63,657 nt of DNA from Campylobacter concisus. GTDB lineage: Bacteria > Campylobacterota > Campylobacteria > Campylobacterales > Campylobacteraceae. The stretch lies in assembly GCF_002913715.1 (NCBI RefSeq), contig NZ_PPCE01000005.1, forward strand, positions 1-63,657. Reading direction: 5' to 3'. A model generated the notes under the pieces. It did no database searches and had not been told where the DNA came from. It saw nothing but the letters and a program-made list of their open reading frames with translations. The translations under genes were made by a program, and so were the position numbers. This document shows, in pieces, positions 8,416 through 18,240 of this stretch. The stretch's first letter is position 1; the number at the start of each line of letters is the position of its first letter.

Positions 8416-9694
8416 ACTCTCAATCGTAAATTTAATCTCATTTTTATTCTGCGTGACAATAATTGTTATTAATGTAATATTTTTTATAGAATACAAAAGA
8501 AGCCTACAAGAGCTTGAATACTCAGTCTTTCAAAGATTTTTACTTGGTATGCATATAAGGGTTGAGGGTGGCGAAAAAGTGTTGCAATCACTAAAAGAGA
8601 TCGATCTAAAATATGCTGAAATTTCAAATAAAGAGATAATAAAAGGTGGCAAAATAATATTGCAAGATAGCTATTGTGATATGTATAAATTTAGAGATAA
8701 ATTTTACTTTGTGCCAAGACAAATATCTAATCCTAGTAAATCTATTTTAAATTTTTTATTTAAAGCAGGTGTTGAAACTGAAGACTATGGTAGATTTATG
8801 CAAGCAGATAAAATACCTGCCCTTGAAGATACAAAAGTGCTTTCAATGGCTAGTTTTTGGCTATTAGTATCATCGATAAATGGCATAACTATAATCTTTT
8901 TTATTGTGCTTATGCGTAAGCTTTTAGGGCTTAGAAATTTAAAAAAACAGATACAAGCTATCGGAGTGGATACGGCGAAAAAAGTAGATATCAGTAGTCA
9001 CGATGAGCTTGGTGAGATAGCTCATGAGTTTAACAAAACTATGAAAAAATTAAATGACTTAAAAGAGGCTAAAGAGCTCTTTTTAAGAAATGTGTTGCAT
9101 GAGCTTAGAACACCAGTGATGAAAGGCAAGATCATCTCAGATATTATAAATGACGAAGAATTTAAAGATGATCTTAAGCAAATTTTTCTAAGAGAAGAGC
9201 TTATCTTAAGCGAGCTTACTAGGATAGAGAAATTTAGCTCAAATGAGTTAAGCCTAAATAAAAATAAATACCGCTTAATAGACATAATAGATCACGCTAT
9301 AGATCTGATATTTGCTGTAGATAAAGAGCGTGTGAGGGTTAGAAATTTAAAAATTTCTCCTATTTTAAATGTTGATTTTGAGTTATTTTCTACAGCATTA
9401 AAAAATTTACTAGACAATGCTTTAAAATACTCCAAAAAAGAGGTATTTTTGGAAATTTCCAACGACCATTTTATGGTAGTAAGCTATGGTGATAAGATAG
9501 ATGATGAAAGGCTTGATTTTAATAAAGCTTTTAATCGTAAAAGTGAATTTTCAGGCGCTGGACTAGGGCTTGGGCTATATATAGCAAATCAAATTTTTAC
9601 TCGTCATGGTTGTGAGATGAAGTATAAATACAAAGATGGTAAGAACTGCTTTTTGGTCTATTTTAATGAGGCTTTAGCTAAAAATTTAGTTTAA
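8408..9694 (+). CDS. Sensor histidine kinase, ArsS-like
   Basis: A 428-residue membrane kinase. It has a first helix at about residues 9-28, a periplasmic sensor of about 115 residues, a second helix at about 147-169, a HAMP-like linker, an H box with His231 in NVLHELRTP, an N box in LKNLLDNALKYS and a glycine box in GAGLGLGLYIANQ. The layout and length resemble the acid-responsive ArsS kinases of Campylobacter and Helicobacter. It starts inside the end of the regulator gene (ATGCCTAA), so the two are translationally coupled. The kinase looks intact although its partner carries a stop codon. The sensed signal is unknown, perhaps the substrate of the nearby reductase. Confidence 0.88.
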   Translation: MPKLSIVNLISFLFCVTIIVINVIFFIEYKRSLQELEYSVFQRFLLGMHIRVEGGEKVLQSLKEIDLKYAEISNKEIIKGGKIILQDSYCDMYKFRDKFYFVPRQISNPSKSILNFLFKAGVETEDYGRFMQADKIPALEDTKVLSMASFWLLVSSINGITIIFFIVLMRKLLGLRNLKKQIQAIGVDTAKKVDISSHDELGEIAHEFNKTMKKLNDLKEAKELFLRNVLHELRTPVMKGKIISDIINDEEFKDDLKQIFLREELILSELTRIEKFSSNELSLNKNKYRLIDIIDHAIDLIFAVDKERVRVRNLKISPILNVDFELFSTALKNLLDNALKYSKKEVFLEISNDHFMVVSYGDKIDDERLDFNKAFNRKSEFSGAGLGLGLYIANQIFTRHGCEMKYKYKDGKNCFLVYFNEALAKNLV

Positions 9695-9856
9695 ATGAGT
9701 GATTGATTTAAGTTTTGATTGTTTATGATAATCATGCTTTTACTGAAAGTTCAAAGATATATTTGCTTTTCCAAATCTAAATTTATCCATTACATTTACT
9801 ACTTATAAATAAATTTAATTACTAAAGAATTAAGCTAAATAAAATAGAAAATAAAA

Positions 9857-9862
9857 TATAAT
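9857..9862 (+). promoter_or_regulatory. -10 box TATAAT of tRNA-Val
   Basis: TATAAT followed by CCC lies 11 bases before the mature 5' end of tRNA-Val. The region upstream is very AT-rich and no clear -35 box was found. Confidence 0.5.
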
Positions 9863-9873
9863 CCCAAATCTTT

Positions 9874-9949
9874 GGTCCCGTAGCTCAGTTGGTAGAGCAC
9901 TACCTTGACATGGTAGTGGTCGATGGTTCGAGTCCATTCGGGGCCACCA
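9874..9949 (+). tRNA. tRNA-Val (GAC)
   Basis: The acceptor stem GGTCCCG pairs with CGGGGCC. The D arm, the anticodon loop TTGACAT (anticodon GAC), the T arm with GGTTCGAGTCC and an encoded CCA end are all present. It stands alone, with no other tRNA nearby. Confidence 0.96.
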
Positions 9950-10023
9950 CTTCTAATAAAACATCCCAAACAAGAGATTTAAAAATTAATTATTAGTCAA
10001 TTTTATAAAGATGCGGTAAAGAT

Positions 10024-11457
10024 TTATTTCAAATAATCTTTCACATCATACTCTTTGCCAGCATCGTGATCTTTTAAAAGCTTTGCCACGATAGGGCTTA
10101 AAATGATGATGGCAATTAAATTTGGTACGACCATCAAGCCATTGAACATATCTGCTAGGCTCCAGACAAAATCAACCTTTTGCAAGCTTCCCAAAAAGAC
10201 AAAAACGACTACCAAAATTTGAAACGCCCTGACCGCCTTTGCCCCAAGAAGGTATCTTACGTTAATCTCAGCAAAATAGTACCATCCAAGAATCGTTGTA
10301 AATGCAAAAAAAAATAGGCAAACAGCCACGAAACTATATCCGCCAACCTTACCAAAGATATGCGATGAGAAAGCCTCTTGCACCAAGGTGATACCTGTAA
10401 AGACTGCCTTGCCGTTTTCAAAGCTGATGACATTTGCGGTAAGTACTACAAAAACGGTTATATTTAAAACGATAAAAGTATCTACAAATACGCTCATTAT
10501 ACCAAGTACTGCTTGATCGACCGGGTGTTTGACATTAGCTGCGGCGTGCGCGTGTGGAGTTGAGCCCATGCCAGCTTCATTGCTAAAAAGGCCCCTTGCT
10601 ATGCCGTATCTCATCGCAGCTGCTATACTAGCTCCAGTCGCTCCACCCCACGCAGCTGAAGGATCAAATGCTGCTTTGTAGATAAGCAAAACTGCATCTG
10701 GAATTTCGTGAAAATTTAAAGCGATAATGATTAGTCCAACACCTACATAAAGTAAAGCCATCAAAGGCACGATCTTTTCAGCCACTCTTGCGATCGCCTT
10801 TACGCCACCTATAAAGATGACCGCACAGACGATTGCTAAAAAAGCTCCAGTTATCCACTGAGGTATACCAAAGGCACCTTTAAAGCCGTCTGAGATCGAG
10901 TTTGCTTGCACCATATTTCCGATAAAGCCAAGTGCGATAATGATGGCGATAGCGAAAAATCCAGCTAAAATTTTTGCCCATTTTCCCTTTAATCCACGAC
11001 TTATATAAAATGCTGGACCGCCTATCGTGTGACCGCTGTCATCTTTCGTGCGGTAAATTTGAGCTAGGCAAATTTCAGCAAAATTTGTAGCCATGCCTAA
11101 AAACGCAGCACACCACATCCAAAAAATCGCTCCAGGACCACCCATGATAAGTGCTGTTGTCGCACCTACTAGATTGCCAGTGCCAACTTGTGCGGCGATC
11201 GCAGTTGCAACTGCTTGAAACTGGCTCATACCAGCCTTGCCAGCAGCTTCGCCGTGAAGCGAGAAATTCCCAAAAAGTTCTCTTAGGCCCATTTTAAACT
11301 TAAAAATTTGAACAAACCCAAGCCTAATAGTAAAAAATAGTCCGGTGCCGCAAAGTAGGGCGATAAGGAAGTATGGACCCCAAAGAAATGAATTTATACT
11401 TTCAACACAATTATTTAAAATTTCAGCAAAATTTGTAGGCATTTTCTTAACTTTCAT
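10024..11457 (-). CDS. Sodium:alanine/glycine symporter, AGCS family
   Basis: A 477-residue inner-membrane protein with about 10-11 hydrophobic helices and the AGCS signature regions VGTGNLVGATTAL, IGGPAFYISRG and GLFSNEAGMGSTPHAHAAA. The family brings in alanine, glycine or a similar amino acid together with sodium. The gene stands alone, with tRNA-Val downstream and a long non-coding stretch upstream. The start at 11457 has no strong ribosome site. An ATG five codons later (PTNFAE) is an alternative. Confidence 0.9.
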   Translation of the reverse strand: MKVKKMPTNFAEILNNCVESINSFLWGPYFLIALLCGTGLFFTIRLGFVQIFKFKMGLRELFGNFSLHGEAAGKAGMSQFQAVATAIAAQVGTGNLVGATTALIMGGPGAIFWMWCAAFLGMATNFAEICLAQIYRTKDDSGHTIGGPAFYISRGLKGKWAKILAGFFAIAIIIALGFIGNMVQANSISDGFKGAFGIPQWITGAFLAIVCAVIFIGGVKAIARVAEKIVPLMALLYVGVGLIIIALNFHEIPDAVLLIYKAAFDPSAAWGGATGASIAAAMRYGIARGLFSNEAGMGSTPHAHAAANVKHPVDQAVLGIMSVFVDTFIVLNITVFVVLTANVISFENGKAVFTGITLVQEAFSSHIFGKVGGYSFVAVCLFFFAFTTILGWYYFAEINVRYLLGAKAVRAFQILVVVFVFLGSLQKVDFVWSLADMFNGLMVVPNLIAIIILSPIVAKLLKDHDAGKEYDVKDYLK

Positions 11458-12071
11458 TGGTGTAGTTTAGAGAGCGAGTATATTTAAAAAAATATAAAAT
11501 TAAAATAAATAAGAAAAATTTTTTAGCTTGGTTTAAAATTTTGTGCTAGTTTCGGCTTACTCGCTGTGAACTTGCTTTTACTAGCAAGATTTTACGACCA
11601 ATATTTTTACGCTCTAAGGCGTTTTTTGATTGATAATTTCTAAATTTATCCCACAGTGAAGGTTTAGAATGGCTAAAATTATTTCTTGATTTTTGGATTT
11701 TAAAATTAGATTTTTGCGTGTTTCAAACGGCTTTTACGAGAAATTTGCAATCTTTATTGCGCGGATATAACTTGGTAAAACGTATTTGGCTATTGGTTTT
11801 GCTAAAAATTTTATCAAAGGCGTTTAAAAGGCTTTGACGCTAAATTTTACTTCATTGTTATTTGCTGATTTGCCATATTTTGTCCGCTGTTTGACTTGCT
11901 GGTAGCCAAACTTTGCGTCAAATTTTCTCGCCAATCGCCGCCCAAAGCCGTTTAAAAATTTCTGGAAATCCGCTTACTCTGCTATAAGCCGTCGTTAATC
12001 TACCCCAAGGCACGTATTCTATCTTTAAATTTAAAAGAACCCTTTCAAATTGACAGAGTAAAGCCTAATAT
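11458..12071. other. 614-base stretch with no intact gene
   Basis: AT-rich sequence between the symporter and rarA genes. No frame of useful length has a start and ribosome site. On the minus strand one 41-codon stop-free piece (12043-11918) reads like a protein fragment and is listed separately. The rest looks like decayed coding sequence, but I could not assign it. Confidence 0.5.
11918..12043 (-). pseudogene. Possible remnant of an immunity-like or HEAT-type protein
   Basis: The minus strand carries 41 codons with no start codon of its own, ending in TGA. The translation includes YVPWGRLTTAYSRVSGFPE, which resembles the W..L..AYG....P.L opening of proteins often found with polymorphic toxin immunity genes. 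The match is short and made by eye, so the assignment is weak. Confidence 0.22.
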
Positions 12072-13256
12072 TTAACCCTTGGATTTTATTTTCTCTAGCC
12101 ACTCATTTAGCGTTTTTTCAAAGCCTATGCCCTTGCTTTTGTAAAAAACGAGCGGTTTTTCTAGGTATTTTTGCTCGACCCAGCCGCCAAAATCATGCGG
12201 ATAAAGGTAGTCTTTGCTCTCTTTTGTGTGATTTTTTAGATATGGCGGGATCTTTAAAATTTCTTCGCTTTGCACGTATCTTAGAGCGGCATTTATCGCG
12301 TTGTAGCTGGAGTTTGACTTTGGCGAGCTAGCTAGATAGATAGCACACTGAGCCAGTATGATCCTAGCCTCTGGAAAGCCTATCTCTTTTACCGCGCTTA
12401 GCGTGCTTGCGGCTAAATTTAGCGCATTTGGGTTTGCGTTGCCGATGTCTTCGCTGGCAAATATCGCCATCCTTCTAGCGATGAAGTCCGCACTCTCGCC
12501 AGAGTCTATGAGCCTTGCGAGATAGTAGATAACGGCGTTTTCGTCGCTTCCACGCAGACTTTTTATAAAAGCACTTGCTAGTTCGTAGTGCGTGTCATCC
12601 TCTTTTGCTCCCTCTTTTAGGGCGTTTTGGCGAAGCGTTTTTAAATTTTCCAGACTCACATTTTCATCAAGCGTGATGGCAAATTCAAGTAAATTTAGCA
12701 TAGCTCTTGCGTCGCCGCCACTACTTTTAAAGAGATACTCTTTTGCTTCCTCGTCTATGCTAAATGAAATTTGCTCTTTGATTTTGCCAAGAAGCTCCTC
12801 AAAATCACCACTACTAAGCGGCCTAAACTCAAAGAGCATCGAGCGACTTCTGATGCCTGAGCTTAGGGTGAAAAAGGGATTTTCCGTACTAGCGCCGATG
12901 ACTAGGGCTTTGTAGTTTTCCATGGGGATTAGTAGCGCTTCTTGCTGGGTTTTGCTTAGGCGGTGGATCTCGTCTATGAAAAAGAGCGGCTTATTTAGGG
13001 CGTTTTCGTAGTTTTTTAAAATTTTGCGAAAGTCATCTATCTTTAAATTTCCGCCATCAAACTCGTAAAAGTCGTAGTTTGCGCCGCTTGCTACTGCTCT
13101 TGCAAAGCTCGTCTTGCCACAGCCTGCTGGACCATAAAAGATGGAGTGTGGGATTTTGTTAGAGGCTATAAATTTTAAAAATGCTGCTTTAACTGCCTTT
13201 TGTCCACAAATTTCATCCAAGCTTTTTGGTCTAAACATCAGTGCAAGTGAGCTCAA
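12072..13256 (-). CDS. rarA: Replication-associated recombination protein A (RarA/MgsA)
   Basis: A 394-residue AAA+ clamp-loader-like ATPase that acts at stalled replication forks. It shows FRPKSLDEICGQ, a Walker A loop (GPAGCGKTSFA), a Walker B DEIH (FFIDEIHRLSK), the ASTENPFF sensor segment and the C-terminal tetramerisation region with YPHDFGGWV. The TTG at 13256 was chosen because AAAGGAAG precedes it and the product then starts SSLALMFRPKS like other family members. The frame is open 16 codons further without support. The NimA-like gene lies 10 bases upstream, probably in the same transcript. Confidence 0.93.
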   Translation of the reverse strand: MSSLALMFRPKSLDEICGQKAVKAAFLKFIASNKIPHSIFYGPAGCGKTSFARAVASGANYDFYEFDGGNLKIDDFRKILKNYENALNKPLFFIDEIHRLSKTQQEALLIPMENYKALVIGASTENPFFTLSSGIRSRSMLFEFRPLSSGDFEELLGKIKEQISFSIDEEAKEYLFKSSGGDARAMLNLLEFAITLDENVSLENLKTLRQNALKEGAKEDDTHYELASAFIKSLRGSDENAVIYYLARLIDSGESADFIARRMAIFASEDIGNANPNALNLAASTLSAVKEIGFPEARIILAQCAIYLASSPKSNSSYNAINAALRYVQSEEILKIPPYLKNHTKESKDYLYPHDFGGWVEQKYLEKPLVFYKSKGIGFEKTLNEWLEKIKSKG

Positions 13257-13266
13257 ATTTCTTCCT

Positions 13267-13794
13267 TTAATTTGCTGGTTTTGGCAAAATTTTAGCCTTT
13301 GCACTAAGGCTCTCTATCTTTAGCTCATAAATTTTTATGATCCCAAGCCCATACTCCGCAGCCACGTCAAATGTGCTCATCGCATATGCTGTGTATTTTT
13401 GGCTAAGAATTTTTAAAATTTCATATCTTTTGGCCTCGTCCTCGACCTCGTAGGCTCTTGTTTTTGCGATCGCACTTTTGTATTCGGTTGTAAAGACCTT
13501 ACCACCAAGTGCCTTGCCGTCATCTTGTATCGCCTCTAGCTCGCCATCATTTAGGTGTGGGACTTTGTTGAAACTAACGCAGACAAATTCCACTTTTCGT
13601 CCATCTTGAAGCAGTTTTGCCTTACAGCCAGCGGTAGCTCCGTGTATAAAAATGCTTTCACCAACTCTTACTGGCGAGATCGGTACGCTAAAAATTTCTC
13701 CCTCATCATCCACGCATGAAATTACCGCATATTCGCATTCATCTATGATTTTTAGGCCATCTTCACGGCTTAGCTCTCTATCTTTTCGTCTCAT
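13267..13794 (-). CDS. NimA-like pyridoxamine 5'-phosphate oxidase family flavoprotein
   Basis: A 175-residue split-barrel protein. It resembles the Nim/PNPOx-like family, with the opening MRRKDRELSREDGLKIIDECEYAVISCVDDE (given here only as the N-terminus, residues 1-31 in outline: basic start, then the helix, then the first strand), FIHGATAGCK and an FVCVSFNKV strand. Members bind FMN or haem, and some reduce nitroaromatic compounds. The true substrate is unknown. It lies just upstream of rarA on the same strand, with a clear AAAAGGA ribosome site before the ATG. Confidence 0.75.
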   Translation of the reverse strand: MRRKDRELSREDGLKIIDECEYAVISCVDDEGEIFSVPISPVRVGESIFIHGATAGCKAKLLQDGRKVEFVCVSFNKVPHLNDGELEAIQDDGKALGGKVFTTEYKSAIAKTRAYEVEDEAKRYEILKILSQKYTAYAMSTFDVAAEYGLGIIKIYELKIESLSAKAKILPKPAN

Positions 13795-13874
13795 TTTTTA
13801 TCCTTTTTTTGAAAAAGCATTTTAAAATTTAAGTGCTTAAAGGCTAGTATAACGCAAAAATTTCAAGGAAAAAC

Positions 13875-14168
13875 ATGAGAAAAATAGCCATTTTTGCCCT
13901 TTTGCTTGGCGTAAATTTAGTCCATGCAAACGATGTTTGCAATGAATATATCAAGCAAAGCAGGCTATATCTTGACGAGCTCTATGCCAAAGAGAGCAAA
14001 CGACTCGCAAACGATGAAAAGGCGTTAAGACTTTTTGAGCTTAAATTTGATGAGTTTAAACAAAGACAAAGCGGCCAAGAAGCCATAATTTTGCAAAACA
14101 AAGATGAGAAATTTTGCAAAAGAAAGCTTGAAGAGACAAACAAACTTTTAAATGATCTAAAAAAGTAG
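13875..14168 (+). CDS. Small exported helical protein of unknown function
   Basis: A 97-residue product with a signal peptide (about residues 1-18, ending VHA), then an almost entirely helical, charged mature part with two cysteines (DVCNEY and KFCKRK) that could form a disulfide. The charged heptad-like pattern suggests a coiled coil. CAAGGAAA lies before the ATG. It converges with ung, whose stop is one base after its own. I do not recognise a family. Confidence 0.65.
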   Translation: MRKIAIFALLLGVNLVHANDVCNEYIKQSRLYLDELYAKESKRLANDEKALRLFELKFDEFKQRQSGQEAIILQNKDEKFCKRKLEETNKLLNDLKK

Positions 14169-14169
14169 A

Positions 14170-14862
14170 TCAAATTTTTATGTTTAGATCCCAGTCTATT
14201 GGCATTTTGCCATGGTTTGCTAGGTAGATATTTGCTTTTGAGAAGTGACGGCAGCCAAAAAATGCCCCACGAGCTAGCGGACTTGGGTGGGCTGCTTCTA
14301 AAATGAGGTGTCTGCTAGCGTCAATGAGCGGTGCTTTGGCTCTAGCTGGGTTGCCCCAAAGCATAAAAACTACGTTTTGTAAATTTTCGCTTATCTTTTT
14401 TATTACAGCATCAGTAAAGCCCTGCCAGCCAAAGCTTGCGTGAGAATTTGCCACTCCAGCGCTAACGCTTAAAGTTGAGTTTAGAAGTAGTACGCCTTGC
14501 TTTGCCCATTTTGTGAGATCGCCGCTATTTGGCTCTTTTATGCCAAGATCGGCATAAATTTCTTTATAGATATTCACAAGACTTGGCGGGACTCTCACGC
14601 CGCTAGGTACTGAAAAGCTTAATCCCATGGCTTGATTTGCGCCGTGATATGGATCTTGTCCTAGGATTACGACTTTGACATCGTGAAATGGCGTTAGGTT
14701 AAATGCATTAAATATAAGCGCACTTGGTGGATAGACGGTGCCAGCACTCTTTACTTTTAAGAAATTTTCTTTGATACGCGCGAAATTTTCACTCAAAAAC
14801 TCATCTTTTAGCACCTCTTTCCAACTTGGCTCAATCTTTATATCATCTAAATTTATCTGCAT
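14170..14862 (-). CDS. ung: Uracil-DNA glycosylase, family 1
   Basis: Removes uracil from DNA to begin base excision repair. The 230-residue product has the family's length and motifs: GQDPYHG with catalytic Asp70 and His73, the GVLLLNSTLSV strand and HPSPLARGAFFGCRHFSKAN (the leucine intercalation loop with its histidine). The ATG at 14862 directly starts the family-like N-terminus, with GGAAAA upstream. It is divergent from the YbaK-type gene. Two AP endonuclease genes that would follow it in the pathway, xth and nfo, are also in this window. Confidence 0.96.
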   Translation of the reverse strand: MQINLDDIKIEPSWKEVLKDEFLSENFARIKENFLKVKSAGTVYPPSALIFNAFNLTPFHDVKVVILGQDPYHGANQAMGLSFSVPSGVRVPPSLVNIYKEIYADLGIKEPNSGDLTKWAKQGVLLLNSTLSVSAGVANSHASFGWQGFTDAVIKKISENLQNVVFMLWGNPARAKAPLIDASRHLILEAAHPSPLARGAFFGCRHFSKANIYLANHGKMPIDWDLNIKI

Positions 14863-14926
14863 TTTCCTGCCTTTTGTAAGTTTTAGCGGTATAATTTTAA
14901 CTAAAATTTATCCAAAGGAAAGAGCT

Positions 14927-15493
14927 GTGTCTGAGCAAATTTTTAATAAGATCTATGAGCTTCTTAGCAAGAATGAAGCCAAATTTAAAGTCCTAAATCA
15001 TGAGAGTGCGACCACTTCAGAAGAGGTGGCAAAACTTAGAGGAACAAAGATGAGCCAAGGCGCAAAGGCTCTAGTTTGCTCTATTAAAGGAGCGGATGAG
15101 GAAAAATTTAGGCAAATTTTTAAAGATGAAAATGTGCTAAATGATTATTTGCTAAGCGATGAGAAGCCAGCGATGAAGGCTGGTAAAGCTTATGTCTTGG
15201 CTATTTTGCCAGCCGATATGCAAGCAAATCTTAATAGCTTGACACAAAAATTTGACGGCAAAAGGACAAGCCTAGCTAGTCCAGATGAGGTTTTGGCATT
15301 GACAGATTGTGTTTTTGGTTCAGTGCCACCATTTAGCTTTCATAAAAATTTACACATCGTAGTTGATGAAAGGTTACTACAAAGAAACGATGAGATCGCA
15401 TTTAATGCGGGGCTACTTGATAGATCGATCATTTTAAATACAAAAGATTATACAAAGATAGTACGGCCAACGCTAATAAATTTTGCAGAATAA
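14927..15493 (+). CDS. YbaK/ProX-type aminoacyl-tRNA deacylase family protein
   Basis: A 188-residue protein of the YbaK/EbsC fold, which hydrolyses mischarged aminoacyl-tRNAs in trans. Visible blocks are LNHESATTSEEVAKLRG, MSQGAKALVCSIKG with the conserved lysine, and FGSVPPFSF near the C-terminus. The exact tRNA specificity cannot be told. The GTG at 14927 is preceded by AAAGGAAAG and begins SEQIFNK. The frame is open upstream to 14738, but that part overlaps ung and lacks a ribosome site. Confidence 0.85.
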   Translation: MSEQIFNKIYELLSKNEAKFKVLNHESATTSEEVAKLRGTKMSQGAKALVCSIKGADEEKFRQIFKDENVLNDYLLSDEKPAMKAGKAYVLAILPADMQANLNSLTQKFDGKRTSLASPDEVLALTDCVFGSVPPFSFHKNLHIVVDERLLQRNDEIAFNAGLLDRSIILNTKDYTKIVRPTLINFAE

Positions 15494-15495
15494 AA

Positions 15496-15523
15496 AGTGC
15501 TAGGCTAACCACTTCCTAGCACT
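15496..15523 (+). terminator. Strong hairpin after the deacylase gene
   Basis: AGTGCTAGG (15496-15504) pairs perfectly with CCTAGCACT (15515-15523), starting 3 bases after the stop codon. No long T run follows, but the position and 9-bp stem suggest a terminator. Confidence 0.6.
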
Positions 15524-15842
15524 AAATATTGTCGGGAGAAAAATGAATTTAAATAATGCAAAGACGAGAAATTGCTAAATTCATTTCAAGAACAAATATT
15601 ATCAGGCATAATCTTAAAATATAATAAATTATATAAATAAAAAGCTTTAAATTTAGGGATTTACACATTTAAATATAAATATATATATTTTATAAATAAT
15701 TTTATAGATCAAAGCTTGTGGATTTAAAAAGAATTTATAAAAATTTGCTTAGTAAATATTAAGTTTAGCTTAAAGCCCATTTAGATAAAATCCTTAATCG
15801 TTCTTTTATCGTAAAAAAGACAATTTGATATAAGGAAAAACA
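15524..15842 (+). promoter_or_regulatory. AT-rich leader and promoter region of thrS
   Basis: There is no coding frame here. A GATAAAAT box (TAAAAT at 15785-15790) lies downstream of an AT-rich stretch with TTAAGTTTAGC, a plausible Campylobacter-type promoter. ATAAGGA before the thrS ATG is the ribosome site. I saw no T-box or other known leader structure. Confidence 0.45.
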
Positions 15843-17663
15843 ATGAGCGATATCATCGCATACAAACTAAATGGCGAAATAGTCGATACTCAAAGTATCG
15901 CAGGGCAAGAAAGTAGTGCTGAGCCTATCTATTTTGACAACTCAAAAGAAGCACTACACGTTATCAGACACTCCTGTGCACACCTAATGGCGCAAGCTAT
16001 CAAATCACTCTATCCAAAGGCAAAATTCTTTGTTGGACCAAATGTAGAAGATGGATTTTATTATGATTTTAGAGTTGATGATGAGGGCACAAAGCTAGGC
16101 GAGAGCGATCTAGCTGCAATCGAAGATAAGATGAAAGAGCTTGCTGAGAAGAAAATTGATATCATCAAAACCTGCTCGACCAAAGCTAATATGAGTGAGA
16201 AATTTAAAGGTGACGACCTAAAACAAGAGGTCTTAAAAAGAATTCCAGATGGCGAAGTGAGCAGCTATTCACAAGGCGATTTTGAAGATCTTTGCCGCGG
16301 ACCACACGTACCAAATACTAAATTTTTAAAATTTTTCAAGCTTACACGCGTGGCTGGAGCTTATCTTGGTGGCGATGAGAGCCGTGAGATGCTAACTAGA
16401 ATTTATGGCACAGCTTATGCAGATAAAGAGAGTTTAAAAGAGCATATCCGCATAATCGAAGAGGCTAAAAAGCGTGACCATAGAAAGCTTGGCACCGAGA
16501 TGAAACTATTTACTTTTGATGAAGAAGTGGGTGGCGGCTTGCCGATATGGTTACCAAATGGTGGACGCTTAAGATCAAAACTAGAGCAACTTCTATACAA
16601 AGCTCACCGCGACCGTGGCTACGAGCCAGTGCGTGGGCCAGAGCTTTTAAAGGCTGATGTGTGGAGAAGAAGCGGTCACTACGCAAACTATAAAGAAAAT
16701 ATGTACTTTACGACGATCGACGAGACAGAGTATGGCATCAAGCCGATGAACTGCGTTGGTCACATCAAAGTCTATCAAAGTGACATCCGCTCTTACCGCG
16801 ATTTACCACTTAAATTTTTCGAATACGGCGTAGTGCATCGTCATGAAAAAAGTGGCGTTTTACATGGACTTTTTAGAGTTCGCGAATTTGCACAAGACGA
16901 CTCGCACATCTTTTGTATGCCGAGCCAAATCAAAGAAAATATCCTAGAAATTCTAAAATTTGCTGGCAAAATAATGGAAAATTTCGGCTTTCATTACGAG
17001 ATGGAAATTTCAACCAAACCAGCTAAAGCGATCGGTGGGGATGAAATTTGGGAAACTGCGACCAAAGCGCTAAAAGAAGCGCTTGATGAAAATGGCTTTA
17101 AATACGGTATCGACGAGGGCGGTGGTGCATTTTACGGACCAAAGATCGACATTAAGATAACTGACGCGCTTAAGAGAAAGTGGCAGTGCGGCACGATACA
17201 AGTCGATTTTAACTTGCCAGAGCGCTTTGATCTAGGCTACATCGATGCAAATAACGAAAGACAACGCCCAGTAATGCTTCACAGAGCCTTACTTGGCAGT
17301 TTTGAGAGATTTATAGGAATTTTACTTGAGCACACTGCTGGTGAGCTACCATTTTTCATAGCTCCTACGCAAGTCGTCATCGTGCCTATTAGCGACGCGC
17401 ATTTAGACTACGCAAAAGAGATTTCACGCGAGCTAAGAAAGATCAACGTCGATAGCGAGATCGCAAGTAAAAATGAGAGTTTAAATAAAAGAATAAGAAC
17501 GGCTGAAAAACAAAGGGTGCCTATGATAGTCGTGCTAGGTGATAACGAAGTAGCAAACAAGAGCGTTGCGCTACGCGACAGACAGGCTAGGACGCAGAGC
17601 GATATGAGCTTGGCGGAATTTATAAATTTAACGAAGGAGAAACTTAGTGAGGTACATTTTTGA
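15843..17663 (+). CDS. thrS: Threonine-tRNA ligase
   Basis: Charges tRNA-Thr with threonine. The 606-residue product has the editing domain ([10 protein letters not shown], and later DLCRGPHVP), the class II catalytic core ([23 protein letters not shown] and [11 protein letters not shown]) and the C-terminal anticodon-binding domain. It starts close to the editing domain and so lacks the N-terminal TGS domain of E. coli ThrRS, as is usual in Campylobacter. It overlaps infC by 4 bases. Confidence 0.97.
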   Translation: MSDIIAYKLNGEIVDTQSIAGQESSAEPIYFDNSKEALHVIRHSCAHLMAQAIKSLYPKAKFFVGPNVEDGFYYDFRVDDEGTKLGESDLAAIEDKMKELAEKKIDIIKTCSTKANMSEKFKGDDLKQEVLKRIPDGEVSSYSQGDFEDLCRGPHVPNTKFLKFFKLTRVAGAYLGGDESREMLTRIYGTAYADKESLKEHIRIIEEAKKRDHRKLGTEMKLFTFDEEVGGGLPIWLPNGGRLRSKLEQLLYKAHRDRGYEPVRGPELLKADVWRRSGHYANYKENMYFTTIDETEYGIKPMNCVGHIKVYQSDIRSYRDLPLKFFEYGVVHRHEKSGVLHGLFRVREFAQDDSHIFCMPSQIKENILEILKFAGKIMENFGFHYEMEISTKPAKAIGGDEIWETATKALKEALDENGFKYGIDEGGGAFYGPKIDIKITDALKRKWQCGTIQVDFNLPERFDLGYIDANNERQRPVMLHRALLGSFERFIGILLEHTAGELPFFIAPTQVVIVPISDAHLDYAKEISRELRKINVDSEIASKNESLNKRIRTAEKQRVPMIVVLGDNEVANKSVALRDRQARTQSDMSLAEFINLTKEKLSEVHF

Positions 17664-18178
17664 GTAAGGAAAATGAAGTATTGCTCAATGAGGACATAAG
17701 GGCGAGAGAGGTAAGATGTGTAGGGGATGATGGCACGGCATACGGTGTCATCTCAAGAGAAGAGGCTTTAGAGATCTCAAATAAGCTTGGGCTTGATCTA
17801 GTGCTTATAGCGCCAGATGCGAAGCCGCCAGTTTGCAAGATAATGGACTATGGTAAATTCCGTTATCAGCAAGAGAAAAAGCAAAAAGAGGCCAAGAAAA
17901 AGCAAAAAACCATCGAGATAAAAGAGATAAAACTCTCTGTCAAGATCGCCCAAAACGATATAAACTATAAGGTTAAACACGCAAGCGAGTTTTTGCAAGA
18001 TGGCAAACACGTTAAATTTCGTGTATTTTTAAAGGGTCGCGAGATGAGCACCCCAGAGGCTGGCGTAGCCATGCTTGAGAAGGTCTGGGAGATGATTAAA
18101 GACGAGGCTGATCGCGACAAAGAGCCTATAATAGAAGGTCGTTATGTAAATATGCTTGTAACTCCAAAAAAGGGTTAA
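17660..18178 (+). CDS. infC: Translation initiation factor IF-3
   Basis: The 172-residue IF-3 binds the 30S subunit and monitors start-codon pairing. The N-domain ([16 protein letters not shown]), a lysine-rich linker ([11 protein letters not shown]) and the C-domain ([12 protein letters not shown]) are in order. The start is TTG, overlapping the thrS stop as TTGA. A non-ATG start is common for infC, where it allows self-regulation through start-codon discrimination. rpmI and rplT do not follow, unlike in many bacteria. A terminator-like hairpin comes straight after the stop. Confidence 0.96.
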   Translation: MSKENEVLLNEDIRAREVRCVGDDGTAYGVISREEALEISNKLGLDLVLIAPDAKPPVCKIMDYGKFRYQQEKKQKEAKKKQKTIEIKEIKLSVKIAQNDINYKVKHASEFLQDGKHVKFRVFLKGREMSTPEAGVAMLEKVWEMIKDEADRDKEPIIEGRYVNMLVTPKKG

Positions 18179-18186
18179 ATTCTAAC

Positions 18187-18212
18187 AAAGAGCAGGTGCT
18201 AGCTTGCTCTTT
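18187..18212 (+). terminator. Terminator after infC
   Basis: AAAGAGCA (18187-18194) and TGCTCTTT (18205-18212) form a perfect 8-bp stem, followed by a pyrimidine-rich stretch (CTTAC, then TTTTTT at a short distance). Confidence 0.65.
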
Positions 18213-18240
18213 CTTACATTAAATTTTTTAATACAAAAAC

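Noticed and set aside
15524-15842. T-box or threonine leader before thrS
   Set aside because: No specifier hairpin or conserved T-box sequence was found. The stretch is AT-rich with only a promoter-like box.
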